Assembly (NCBI GenBank): GCA_915069725.1
Contig: CAJZFF010000054.1
Coordinates: forward strand, 1-8,825
Source of the DNA: an uncultured Actinomyces sp.
GTDB taxonomy: Bacteria > Actinomycetota > Actinomycetes > Actinomycetales > Actinomycetaceae
DNA length: 8,825 bases
Reading direction: 5' to 3'
This document shows, piece after piece, positions 1 to 6,253 of this stretch. The stretch's first letter is position 1, and the number at the start of each line of letters is the position of its first letter. The notes below the pieces were generated by a model. That model ran no database searches and was not told the origin of the DNA. It saw only the letters and a program-made list of their open reading frames with translations. Both the position numbers and the translations under genes were made by a program.

Positions 1-303
1 CGCTCCTTCCGCGAGCTGCTCACCGGCAGCGAGGAGGGCATCAGCGCCCCGGTGCTGTCCCGCCGACTGACCGACCTGGTTGAGGCGGGCTTCCTCACCA
101 AGAGCGAGGTCGCCCGGGGCAAGCAGGGGAGGTACTCGTTGACCGAGCAAGGCTTGGCGACGGTGCCACTGCTGATCGAGCTCGGCCGACTCGGCGCACG
201 CATCGACCCGTCAACCTCTCGCAACACCCCCAAGCTCAGCGCAGATCCCGACGACCTCGCCAAGCGCATCGCCGCCCTACGCGAGACTCATCTCGCTGAT
301 TAA
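1..303 (+). CDS. HxlR-family winged-helix transcriptional regulator, 3' part
   Basis: The frame is open from base 1 to the TAA at 301-303, so the 5' end lies outside the window; about 100 codons are visible. The first residues, RSFRELL, then ISAPVLSRRLTDLVEAGFL and KQGRYSLTEQG match the HxlR family pattern of recognition helix (a variant of 'I..kvLs.rLk.Le..Glv') followed by the wing (Y.LT..G). These are cytoplasmic DNA-binding proteins, usually about 100-150 residues, that sense oxidants, electrophiles or metabolites and often control an adjacent gene. The C-terminal 30 residues after LIELG are polar and unremarkable. It converges on the carboxymuconolactone-decarboxylase-like gene with a 51-bp gap. 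A regulatory link is plausible but not shown, because no divergent promoter is visible. The internal GTG at 52 is in frame but falls inside the HTH and is not the real start. Family assignment is fairly sure; the signal is unknown. Confidence 0.85.
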   Translation, partial: RSFRELLTGSEEGISAPVLSRRLTDLVEAGFLTKSEVARGKQGRYSLTEQGLATVPLLIELGRLGARIDPSTSRNTPKLSADPDDLAKRIAALRETHLAD

Positions 304-354
304 CACTCACCCCACAACAACCGCGGAGGATGCCGGCCCACATGGACCTTCTTC

Positions 355-1134
355 TCAGCGGTAGGCCTCTGCGGAGGCACTCTCGTCGTAGCGGGCCACG
401 AGGACCAGGCCGGACAGGGCGTAGGGGCCGCCGATGTAGGGCATGACCTGAACCAGGGCGGCGGCCACCTTCTGGCGGGAGGAGCCGGCCCGGATCGCCC
501 CGGCCACGTGCGGGCGCAGCTGGGTGGAGGCGCCGATGGCGGCGATGGCCACGAGGCTGATGAGCTCGCGCTGGGCGACGTCGAGGCCGCCGCGGGTGGC
601 GAAGTCGCCGAAGGCGGAGGAGGTCAGCAGATGGGGTACGAACTCGTCGAAGGGCTCGGGCAGGGCTGAGAAGACCTCCTTGACTTCGTTACCGTACAGC
701 GGGGCCTGGATGGCAGCGCCGGCCTGCTCGCGGGCGCTGGGGTCGGTGGCGTCGACGGTGCCGGCGTTCTCCAGGGGCAGCGAGATGCCGTTGGCCTCGA
801 AGACCCCGTTGGCGATGTCGATGGCGTTGAGGGTCTTGGGGAAGCCGATGTAGGGGGCACACTGGTAGATGGTCTCGCGCAGCTGGAGCGGGCTGGTGCC
901 GATGTTGAGGGCGGCGCCCAGGTGAGCCCTCAGCTGCGGGAGGGTCTGCATGGAGGTCAGGGCGGTGATGGTGAGCAGCTCGCGCTCGACGTCGGTGAGG
1001 ACTCCGGTGGAGAAGGCCTCGTCGAAGATCCCGTTCTGGAGGATGTCGAACAGCTCGGGGTCCGTGGGGTGGGGTTGGGGCTCCACCCCGAACAGCCTGG
1101 TGAAGGTCTCACGTGCTTGAGGTGTCAGCGCCAT
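355..1134 (-). CDS. Two-domain carboxymuconolactone decarboxylase family protein
   Basis: This 259-residue protein has two tandem CMD-like helical domains. The first (about 28-115) contains VERELLTITAL, LRAHLGAALNIG and APYIGFPKTLNA. The second (about 163-248) contains AQRELISLVAIAA, LRPHVAGAIRAG and MPYIGGPYAL. Each repeat keeps the Arg-Glu helix and the histidine (H71, H209) typical of the gamma-carboxymuconolactone decarboxylase branch. The only cysteine is C92, so the CxxC redox centre of AhpD peroxidases is absent and a thiol-peroxidase role is unlikely. Lactone decarboxylation or a related ring-substrate reaction is possible, but no aromatic-degradation genes are nearby, so the substrate is unknown. 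There is no signal peptide; it is presumably a cytoplasmic oligomer. The ATG start is supported by AAGGA at 1143-1147, eight bases upstream. It is transcribed toward the HxlR regulator, which may control it (inference). Confidence 0.88.
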   Translation of the reverse strand: MALTPQARETFTRLFGVEPQPHPTDPELFDILQNGIFDEAFSTGVLTDVERELLTITALTSMQTLPQLRAHLGAALNIGTSPLQLRETIYQCAPYIGFPKTLNAIDIANGVFEANGISLPLENAGTVDATDPSAREQAGAAIQAPLYGNEVKEVFSALPEPFDEFVPHLLTSSAFGDFATRGGLDVAQRELISLVAIAAIGASTQLRPHVAGAIRAGSSRQKVAAALVQVMPYIGGPYALSGLVLVARYDESASAEAYR

Positions 1135-1142
1135 GGAGGGGA

Positions 1143-1147
1143 TCCTT
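1143..1147 (-). promoter_or_regulatory. Ribosome binding site of the CMD-family gene
   Basis: AAGGA on the minus strand lies eight bases before the ATG at 1134-1132. It supports that start; no other in-frame start upstream has a comparable site. Confidence 0.6.
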
Positions 1148-1149
1148 AT

Positions 1150-1172
1150 TCAGTGCGGGTTACTCAGTGCGG
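1150..1172 (-). repeat. Paired 9-bp direct repeats (CCGCACTGA) in the leader of the CMD gene
   Basis: The 9-mer CCGCACTGA occurs on the minus strand at 1172-1164 and again at 1158-1150, 14 bp apart, immediately upstream of the ribosome binding site. A third copy, extended to 11 bp (CCGCACTGAGT), lies at 3889-3899 before the GH3 gene. Position between promoter region and start codon would fit an operator for a repressor, but the repeat is short and no regulator is tied to it. Confidence 0.3.
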
Positions 1173-1206
1173 ACGGCTCGCCCCGAGCATGTCACGTCCA
1201 CCGCCC

Positions 1207-1219
1207 GAACGATAGGTTC
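1207..1219. promoter_or_regulatory. Small palindrome GAAC-GATAG-GTTC upstream of the CMD gene
   Basis: GAAC and GTTC are perfect inverted half-sites around a five-base centre, about 75 bp upstream of the CMD start. This is the only symmetric element I see in the 195-bp gap at 1135-1329 that could be an operator; a dimeric winged-helix regulator would bind such symmetry. The half-sites are only four bases, so chance is a serious alternative. Confidence 0.2.
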
Positions 1220-1283
1220 TTTCACTCACCCCCATCGGCTTTCCATGCACCGTGCCCGCGGATGCCGACTGCACCGATCCCGC

Positions 1284-1306
1284 CCGGCTCCTCGCCGGAG
1301 CGCCGG
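1284..1306 (-). terminator. GC-rich hairpin downstream of the GH3 gene, possible terminator
   Basis: About 24 bp after the GH3 stop, GCTCC (1287-1291) and GGAGC (1297-1301) pair around the five-base loop TCGCC. The stem can be extended by CCGG/CCGG pairing with a small bulge. No U-rich tract follows on the minus strand, so if it stops transcription it does so weakly or as a non-canonical actinobacterial hairpin terminator. Confidence 0.25.
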
Positions 1307-1329
1307 CCGGCCTCAACCTCCGCGAGCAG

Positions 1330-3840
1330 TCACTGCTCGGAGCCTGCGAGTCTCCAGGCCGAGCGGATGACGCGGGCGGCCTGCTTCTCGAGCTCGCCCC
1401 GAGTCAGGGCGGCGCCTTCGTCTTCCGGCTCGGTGCGTCCACTTGCCCCATGGCCTGCACTCCCCCGTTCCAGGGCCGCCAGGAGGTCCTCCCGGTCCGT
1501 CTCGCCTCCGGGCATGAAGAGCTCGTTGCCTGCCTTGATGGTGGCGGCCGCGGTGGCGCGCGGGTGCTTCATGTCGCTGTGGGTCATGCCGTCGACGACC
1601 CAGTCGGTCATGACCAGTCCGTCGAAGCCCCACTCCCGGCGCAGGATGACCTCGAGCAGCTGGGTCGACTCCGAGGTGTGGACGCCGTTGATGAGGTTGT
1701 AGGAGGTCATGACGGCGGCGGGGCGGGCCTGGCGCACGCAGATCTCGAAGGCGCGCAGGTAGAGGTCGCGCAGGGCTCTGGGGCTGACCCGGCTGTTGGA
1801 GTTGAGGCGGTTGGTCTCCTGGTTGTTGCAGGCCAGGTGCTTGATGGTCACGCCCCGTCCCGGGTGGGTCTGGACCCCGCGGGTGATGGCGGCGGCGAGG
1901 CGTCCGGCCAGCAGTGGGTCCTCGGAAAGGTACTCGAAGTTGCGTCCGCACAGGACGCTGCGGTGCAGGTTGAAGGCGGGGGCGAGCCAGAGGTGGATGC
2001 CGAAGCGCTCCATCTCGGCCCCGACGACGTCGCCGAGCCGCTCGGCCAGCACAGGGTTCCAGGACTGGGCGAGCGCGGTGCCGATGGGGATGGCGGTGGT
2101 GTACTGCTCGCGGATCTCGGTGGGTTCGCGGGGCTGTGGCTCATCGGCGATGCCGAGGGCCTCACGTCCGGCGTCGTCCATGAGCTCGAGGAAGGTGGCG
2201 GGCAGGCTGGAGTCGCCCAGGGAGAAGGGGCCCTCGGCGTCGACGCCGTAGGTGGGGGCCAGGCGCAGGCCGGCGGGCCCGTCGGCCATGATGATGCTGG
2301 GCAGGCCGGGGATCCGGGTGGTGGTCTGGCCCGCCGCGCCGACGACGGTGGTGGACGCGGCCCCGACGATGGAGCCGGACTCCTCGCCGCGGCGGTAGTC
2401 GCCCAGGACGATGTGGACGAGCTCGTCGTCGCGAAGCCCCCGGGCCAGGCTGAGGGCCTCGCTGAAGCCCTCCAGCGCGGACTGCTCATCGGGCTCGGCA
2501 TGATCCGGCAGACGCAGGTCGGCCGGGTCGACAGTGAGCACCGGCAGGCCTGCCGGAATGTCGAGGACCGCCGGCACCTCGGGCTTCCAGTCGGTGAAGC
2601 CGGGCTCCCCCAGGTCGCCGGCCAGATGTCGCACGGTTGCATCCTGGGCGAGCTCGACGACGGCGACGGGGCTCAGGTGCCGGCTGGAGGTTCCCGCCCG
2701 CAGCAGGTAGTGGCCGGCCTCCAGGATCGTGGCACGGGTGGCCTCGTCATAAGAGGCCAGGTCGGTCAGGTCGACGTCGACGGTGATCCGTGCCGTGGCG
2801 CCGGGGGCGATCTCGTCGGTCTTGGTGAAGCCGGCCAGCGCCTGGAGGGGCTGGTCGAGGCGTCCGGCCGGCACGCTGGCGTAGACCTGAATGGTCTCCT
2901 TGCCCGGGTAGCCGCCGGTGTTGGTGACGTCGACGTCGATGCTCACGCGGGCGCCGTCGAGGCTCGCCTGGCGGGTCTGGACGTCGAAGGTCGTGTAGCC
3001 CATCCCGAATCCGAAGGGGAGGAGCGGTTCCTTGCCGGTCGAGTCGTAGAAGCGGTAGCCGACGTAGACGCCCTCGCGGTAGCGGGTGTCATCCGGGTCG
3101 CCGAAGTCGCCGATCTGGTCGTCCTCGTCCCAGGCGGCCCAGGTGGTGGCGAGCTTCCCGGAGGGGTAGGCCCTACCCAGGAGGACGTCGGCGAAGGCGT
3201 CGCCGACGGTCGCGCCGAGCTGGGAGAGCAGGAGGATGTTGGCGACGTCATCGAGCGGGCTGAGGTCGACGACGCCGCCCACATTGAGCACGAGGAGGAA
3301 GCGCTCGAAGCGCTCGTTCAGGGCGAGGATGTCACGAATCTCGGTGTTGGTGAGCCTGAGGTCTCCGGCCTCGGGGGCGCGGTCACTGCCTTCCCCGGAG
3401 GTTCGGGACAGAACGTAGACGGCCGCGTGCGGGTCGGTACCGGCCGGGATATCGAGGGGGATCATGTACTCCGGCTCGGGCATGACCGAGCCCATGCCGA
3501 CCATGATGGCGGGGAGACCGCGCCTGGCGGCCTCGGACCTGATACCGGCGATGAACTCCTCATGAGCCCGCAGACGGATACGCTCGTAGGCCTCCAGCCA
3601 GGGCCGGGTGACGATGGTGAAGCCGGCCGTCTCCAGGCCCTCCTCGACGGTGGTGACGTGGCGGGAGTTGACGTCTCCGCTGCCGGTTCCGCCCTTGACG
3701 GTGTGCCGCGCACCGGAGCCGAACAGGGCGATCTCGCCCGGCTCAGCCAGGGGGAAGGCGCCGTTGGAGCGCAGCAGCACCATGCACTCGGGGGCGAGAG
3801 CGCGGACGGTGGCGAGGTGGTCGATCTCGTAGGTTTCCAT
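1330..3840 (-). CDS. Glycoside hydrolase family 3 enzyme with permuted domains (probable beta-glucosidase)
   Basis: The protein is 836 residues from the chosen ATG at 3840, which has AGGAG (3853-3849) eight bases upstream. An in-frame ATG at 3861 would add seven residues but place that site inside the coding region. Numbering here starts at the upstream ATG; subtract seven for the shorter form. Residues about 1-290 are the GH3 C-terminal alpha/beta sandwich, with SRTSGEGSDR (152-161; E157 is the likely acid/base position) and the LPFGFGMGYTTF signature (281-292). Residues about 300-400 are an Fn3-like domain (VTNTGGYPGKETIQVYAS). Residues about 510-840 are the GH3 TIM barrel: MADGPAG (525), WNPVLAERLG (601), GRNFEYLSEDP (639), IKHLACNNQETNR (673), and VMTDW (750-754) with nucleophile D753. 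The sandwich-Fn3-barrel order is the reverse of common GH3 enzymes and is known from Ruminococcus albus and Butyrivibrio beta-glucosidases. No signal peptide is seen, so it probably cleaves imported oligosaccharides or glycosides in the cytoplasm. Substrate preference cannot be read from sequence alone. Confidence 0.93.
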   Translation of the reverse strand: METYEIDHLATVRALAPECMVLLRSNGAFPLAEPGEIALFGSGARHTVKGGTGSGDVNSRHVTTVEEGLETAGFTIVTRPWLEAYERIRLRAHEEFIAGIRSEAARRGLPAIMVGMGSVMPEPEYMIPLDIPAGTDPHAAVYVLSRTSGEGSDRAPEAGDLRLTNTEIRDILALNERFERFLLVLNVGGVVDLSPLDDVANILLLSQLGATVGDAFADVLLGRAYPSGKLATTWAAWDEDDQIGDFGDPDDTRYREGVYVGYRFYDSTGKEPLLPFGFGMGYTTFDVQTRQASLDGARVSIDVDVTNTGGYPGKETIQVYASVPAGRLDQPLQALAGFTKTDEIAPGATARITVDVDLTDLASYDEATRATILEAGHYLLRAGTSSRHLSPVAVVELAQDATVRHLAGDLGEPGFTDWKPEVPAVLDIPAGLPVLTVDPADLRLPDHAEPDEQSALEGFSEALSLARGLRDDELVHIVLGDYRRGEESGSIVGAASTTVVGAAGQTTTRIPGLPSIIMADGPAGLRLAPTYGVDAEGPFSLGDSSLPATFLELMDDAGREALGIADEPQPREPTEIREQYTTAIPIGTALAQSWNPVLAERLGDVVGAEMERFGIHLWLAPAFNLHRSVLCGRNFEYLSEDPLLAGRLAAAITRGVQTHPGRGVTIKHLACNNQETNRLNSNSRVSPRALRDLYLRAFEICVRQARPAAVMTSYNLINGVHTSESTQLLEVILRREWGFDGLVMTDWVVDGMTHSDMKHPRATAAATIKAGNELFMPGGETDREDLLAALERGSAGHGASGRTEPEDEGAALTRGELEKQAARVIRSAWRLAGSEQ

Positions 3841-3848
3841 ATCGCAGT

Positions 3849-3853
3849 CTCCT
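3849..3853 (-). promoter_or_regulatory. Ribosome binding site deciding the GH3 start
   Basis: AGGAG on the minus strand is eight bases before the ATG at 3840-3838. It argues against the in-frame ATG at 3861-3859, which lies upstream of this site. Confidence 0.7.
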
Positions 3854-3888
3854 GTTGTCATGCCGACGGCTCAACCACGTGCCGGCCT

Positions 3889-3915
3889 CCGCACTGAGTG
3901 AACGAGCTGGATTCA
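3889..3915. repeat. Repeat and inverted repeat in the GH3/hydrolase divergent gap
   Basis: The 174-bp divergent gap (3841-4014) holds CCGCACTGAGT at 3889-3899, an 11-bp match to the minus-strand element at 1172-1162 before the CMD gene. Overlapping its end, GTGAA (3898-3902) and TTCAC (3912-3916) form an inverted repeat around nine bases. Located about 50-75 bp upstream of the GH3 start, it could be an operator for either divergent gene. I cannot identify convincing -35/-10 boxes for either direction here. Confidence 0.25.
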
Positions 3916-4005
3916 CCCCATCATCGCGGCGTTCTGATGCCTACGATAACGGAGCAGACACGGATCCGGAGATGTTGTCGGAGAGCACTCGGGGCTCTGC
4001 GGAGT

Positions 4006-4010
4006 GGAGG
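4006..4010 (+). promoter_or_regulatory. Ribosome binding site of the alpha/beta hydrolase gene
   Basis: GGAGG ends four bases before the ATG at 4015, and a second GGAG (4001-4004) lies ten bases away. This selects 4015 over the in-frame ATGs at 3898 and 3937, which lack such a site. Confidence 0.65.
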
Positions 4011-4014
4011 AATC

Positions 4015-5019
4015 ATGAAGGCGCCCAGGAGAGTCAGCGGGAGCAGGATCGCCGTCGGCGTGGCCAGCGTCGGCCTGACGGTGGGGGCCTTCAGCCTGTA
4101 CTCCCGCAAGCGCTATGGCCGCTCGGCCGCGGCGAGCCTGGTGGAGTACGGCACCCGGCCGGTCAAGGCGCTGGCGGCCCGCATTCCGATGACCGAGCGG
4201 ATCGCGCGTCTGGCCGACCGTCCCGAGCCTGCCCGCACCGTCACCTTCCCGGCCTGGGGGCGCTTCTTCTACGACCTGGAGCGGCGCGAGGACTCCGGCA
4301 TGCCCGTCTACTACCTCCGCCAGCGGACGCCGTCGAATACCGTCATCGTCCATCTTCACGGCGGCGGCTATATCGCGACGGCGGTCTCGGCGCACGCCTG
4401 GCTGGTCGATCATCTGGCCCGTAGGACGGGGGCCGACGTCGTCATGCCGCTCTACCCGCTGGCGCCCCATCACACCTGGCAGGAGGCGCACCGGTTGGTG
4501 CTGGAGCTCTATCGGCGCACGGTGGCGGAGAGCCCGGGTAAGCGGATCATCCTCATGGGGGACAGCGCGGGCGGGGGCCTGGCGGCGGTCATCTCCCTGT
4601 CCCTGGCCGAGGCCGGCGATACCCAGCCCGACGAGCTCGTTCTCATCTCGCCGTGGGTCGACATCACCAACGCCAACCCGGATATCGCCGACTACGTCGA
4701 CGTCGACCCGCTCATGGTTCCCGAGCCTCTCGCCGAGATCGGTCGCTCCTGGGCGGGCGATACTCCATTGACCGATTGGCACCTCTCGCCCATCTACGGC
4801 GACCTGTCGGGCCTGAAGAAGGTGACGACCTTCGTGGGGACAAGGGAGATCTTCCTGCCGGACAATGTGCTCTTCCATGCCAAGCTCCTGGAGGCGGGGG
4901 TTGACTCGACGCTGCACGTCGGCGAGAACCTCAACCACGCCTATCCGATGTTCCCCACTCCCGAGGGCCGCCGGGCGCGCCGCGACCTCGTCCGCCTCAT
5001 CACCGGGGAGCTCGCCTGA
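4015..5019 (+). CDS. HSL-type alpha/beta hydrolase (esterase/lipase), membrane-anchored
   Basis: This 334-residue protein belongs to the alpha/beta-hydrolase fold-3 (hormone-sensitive lipase-like) family. The oxyanion-hole motif HGGGY is at 115-119, and the nucleophile elbow GDSAGG at 182-187 gives catalytic Ser184. Asp283 (in GTREIFLPDN) and His308 (in NLNHAYP) complete the triad. The start at 4015 gives an N-terminus of basic residues followed by a hydrophobic stretch at about 12-29 (IAVGVASVGLTVGAF) and then SRKRYGR. This is best read as an uncleaved signal anchor, leaving the catalytic domain tethered to the membrane. Such enzymes hydrolyse short- to medium-chain acyl or acetyl esters; the natural substrate is unknown. 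It is divergent from the GH3 gene, so a joint role in trimming acylated glycosides is conceivable, but this is only inference. All catalytic residues are present. Confidence 0.9.
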   Translation: MKAPRRVSGSRIAVGVASVGLTVGAFSLYSRKRYGRSAAASLVEYGTRPVKALAARIPMTERIARLADRPEPARTVTFPAWGRFFYDLERREDSGMPVYYLRQRTPSNTVIVHLHGGGYIATAVSAHAWLVDHLARRTGADVVMPLYPLAPHHTWQEAHRLVLELYRRTVAESPGKRIILMGDSAGGGLAAVISLSLAEAGDTQPDELVLISPWVDITNANPDIADYVDVDPLMVPEPLAEIGRSWAGDTPLTDWHLSPIYGDLSGLKKVTTFVGTREIFLPDNVLFHAKLLEAGVDSTLHVGENLNHAYPMFPTPEGRRARRDLVRLITGELA

Positions 5020-5021
5020 CC

Positions 5022-5059
5022 AGCCGGCACTCCTTAGCCGGCATTCCTTAACCGGCACT
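5022..5059. repeat. 14-bp tandem repeat, about 2.7 copies
   Basis: Copy 1 is AGCCGGCACTCCTT (5022-5035), copy 2 is AGCCGGCATTCCTT (5036-5049, one mismatch) and a partial copy AACCGGCACT follows (5050-5059). The array starts three bases after the esterase stop, and its second and third units contain and adjoin the TAA (5050-5048) of the convergent gene. It carries stop codons in both directions (TAG/TAA on plus, two TAA on minus). No strong hairpin-plus-U-tract is seen, so it is not an obvious intrinsic terminator. It may simply be slippage-generated. Confidence 0.8.
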
Positions 5060-5833
5060 GCGAGGCAGAAGCACATGAGGCGTCAGCTGACGGTCTGTCT
5101 CCTCCGACTGCCATACCTCGGAGAGCTCGGCACGGCTACGAGCCTGGAAGATGGTCGGGCTGCACTTCCCCTCGGGGGAACTCTGCCACCCGTACTTCAG
5201 CTCGGAGTCGTCCAGAGGATGGTAGGCGGGAGCCTCGTAGCTGCGCGCCTTCGCCACCTGCTCATCGGTGAGCGGGATGGCGACGTAAGCACCCTCGGTT
5301 GTCTGCCCGCAGCGGGCCGGATCGGCGACCCCATAGACAGCGATCTGAATGCCCTTCTCATACTCTTCGACCGATACCGACGTGACGGCGCACACCGCCT
5401 TTGTCATCCGGACAATAATCGCAGCCCCCTCACCCAGTGCCGATTCTCCACCACTGGCCGTGGTCGCTTGGGCAGGATCGAGCGTCCCCAAGGCGACCTT
5501 GGAGTCGACGACGCTTGCCGCGGCGAAGGCACTCGGATGGTCACCGGGCAGCCACGAGTAATAGAAGGCGTCGATGCCGATGCTGACCGAGGAGTCCGAT
5601 TTCTGCCCACCAGCCGCACCCTCGAGAACCGGCTTGAAAAGGACAACCGGATCACCAGATCCCACGGCAGTCATCGAAGATGACGGGAAAGGATCAACCG
5701 GAGACGGAGTCACGGTCGTCTCGGCATATCCGTCACTATCCTCAGCGCCACTCGACGAATAAATGTTTGGGTACACATGAGGAGTGGCATCATCCGTTGC
5801 GCGATCACTCGCATTCCTGTGCGACGCCGACAT
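5048..5833 (-). CDS. Unrecognised protein, probably the displaced C-terminal part of a membrane-anchored protein
   Basis: This 261-codon ORF starts at an ATG (5833) with no ribosome binding site: the nearest G-rich stretch is 13 bases away. It has no signal peptide or transmembrane helix. The first 55 residues are rich in Ser, Thr, Pro, Asp and Ala (for example VTPSPVDPFPSSS), as in a linker outside the membrane. The rest, from about residue 60, looks globular, with three cysteines (AVCAVTS, ARCGQ, GKCSP). I do not recognise a family. Its frame stays open upstream of the ATG: the preceding codons read G-G-V-F-F-V and run back into the G7 tract at 5847-5853 inside the overlapping upstream ORF. 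This suggests that both ORFs are one gene of about 331 codons interrupted by a one-base shift. If expressed alone it would be a cytoplasmic protein, which its composition does not favour. Confidence 0.65.
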   Translation of the reverse strand: MSASHRNASDRATDDATPHVYPNIYSSSGAEDSDGYAETTVTPSPVDPFPSSSMTAVGSGDPVVLFKPVLEGAAGGQKSDSSVSIGIDAFYYSWLPGDHPSAFAAASVVDSKVALGTLDPAQATTASGGESALGEGAAIIVRMTKAVCAVTSVSVEEYEKGIQIAVYGVADPARCGQTTEGAYVAIPLTDEQVAKARSYEAPAYHPLDDSELKYGWQSSPEGKCSPTIFQARSRAELSEVWQSEETDRQLTPHVLLPRSAG

Positions 5834-6044
5834 GACGAAGAATACGCCCCCCCACCATCATCAGAAGAGCGACAATGGCAGCAAGCCGTTGAAAAGCGAA
5901 GGCACCATCGGACGGCTCATTGGCCTCAGGGTCACGGAACTGCCAGGCTGACGTCGCTTCCCACATACCGCGAGGGTCTATGGCACCCCACAGAAGCATG
6001 GGAACGAGAAACATGAAGAAGATGATTAAAGCAAGCGCTCCCAC
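5805..6044 (-). CDS. Small two-helix membrane protein, DUF6199-like; likely N-terminal part of a frameshifted gene
   Basis: The ORF is 79 codons from a GTG at 6044. An imperfect ribosome binding site (TAGGA) lies close upstream, ending four bases from the start. Residues about 2-21 (ALALIIFFMFLVPMLLWGAI) form a first membrane helix. The loop contains MWEATSAWQFRDPEANEPSD (27-46), which resembles small actinobacterial/firmicute membrane proteins I recall as DUF6199 (W...dP.anePSd). Residues about 52-66 (QRLAAIVALLMMVGG) begin a second helix. This helix ends abruptly in the charged tail RILRHVGVAQECE, directly after seven consecutive G (5853-5847). With six G the frame would read on as VGGVFFVMSASHRN, completing the helix and entering the next ORF. 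The visible stop at 5805-5807 overlaps that ORF by 29 bases. Function is unknown; two helices with a conserved loop and an external domain would be the repaired architecture. Confidence 0.7.
   Translation of the reverse strand: MGALALIIFFMFLVPMLLWGAIDPRGMWEATSAWQFRDPEANEPSDGAFAFQRLAAIVALLMMVGGRILRHVGVAQECE
5847..5853 (-). other. G7 homopolymer at the frame break of the membrane gene
   Basis: Seven G in a row on the minus strand (seven C on the plus strand) sit at codons 64-66 of the DUF6199-like ORF, exactly where its second membrane helix is interrupted. A tract of 6 (or 9) G would put the upstream helix in frame with the 261-codon ORF; 7 gives a stop after 13 more codons. Such tracts are typical sites of slippage and of sequencing error. 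Confidence 0.75.
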
Positions 6045-6087
6045 AGATTCCTACTTTCGCAGATTGCAACCACACCGACCGCTCGTA

Positions 6088-6116
6088 TTGATACTACCAC
6101 CATCAAACACACTCAA
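6088..6116 (-). promoter_or_regulatory. Candidate sigma70-type promoter for the DUF6199-like gene
   Basis: On the minus strand TTGAGT (6116-6111) and TATCAA (6093-6088) are separated by 17 bases, each matching four of six consensus positions. The -10 lies about 43 bases before the GTG start. It sits in the AT-richer 209-bp gap between this gene and the toxin gene. Confidence 0.35.
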
Positions 6117-6131
6117 ACAGAGTCAGCGAAG

Positions 6132-6152
6132 GCGTCTGAAGTCGTCAGACGC
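6132..6152 (-). terminator. Perfect 8-bp stem-loop downstream of the toxin-antitoxin operon
   Basis: GCGTCTGA (6132-6139) and TCAGACGC (6145-6152) pair perfectly around a five-base loop, about 100 bp after the toxin stop and before the candidate promoter of the next gene. On the minus strand the following bases (CTTCGCTGACTCTGTTTG) are only mildly T-rich. A terminator insulating the two units is the likeliest reading; an operator is the alternative. Confidence 0.45.
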
Positions 6153-6253
6153 GGTGTGCACCCGAGTGGCGGGCACCGCTCTCAGCTGGAGCAGATCAGT
6201 CTGCGCATGATTTCACAAACACTCACTTGGCCACGATTGATTGCTCATACCAT

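Noticed and set aside
304..354. Bidirectional terminator between the convergent HxlR and CMD genes
   Set aside because: I see no inverted repeat of useful length in these 51 bases.
1252..3897. An 881-codon plus-strand ORF antisense to the GH3 gene
   Set aside because: Its translation is a Gly/Asp/Val/Glu-rich shadow with no domain, while the opposite strand has all GH3 motifs. Long antisense frames are expected in high-GC DNA.
3898..4014. Longer esterase start at 3898 or 3937
   Set aside because: The added residues are Arg/Cys-rich without a family pattern, the ribosome binding site at 4006-4010 points to 4015, and the longer forms would cover the divergent promoter region.
3913..5076. A 387-codon minus-strand ORF antisense to the esterase
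   Set aside because: It has Arg/Gly/Val-rich shadow composition, no recognisable motif and no ribosome binding site; the plus strand holds the complete catalytic triad.
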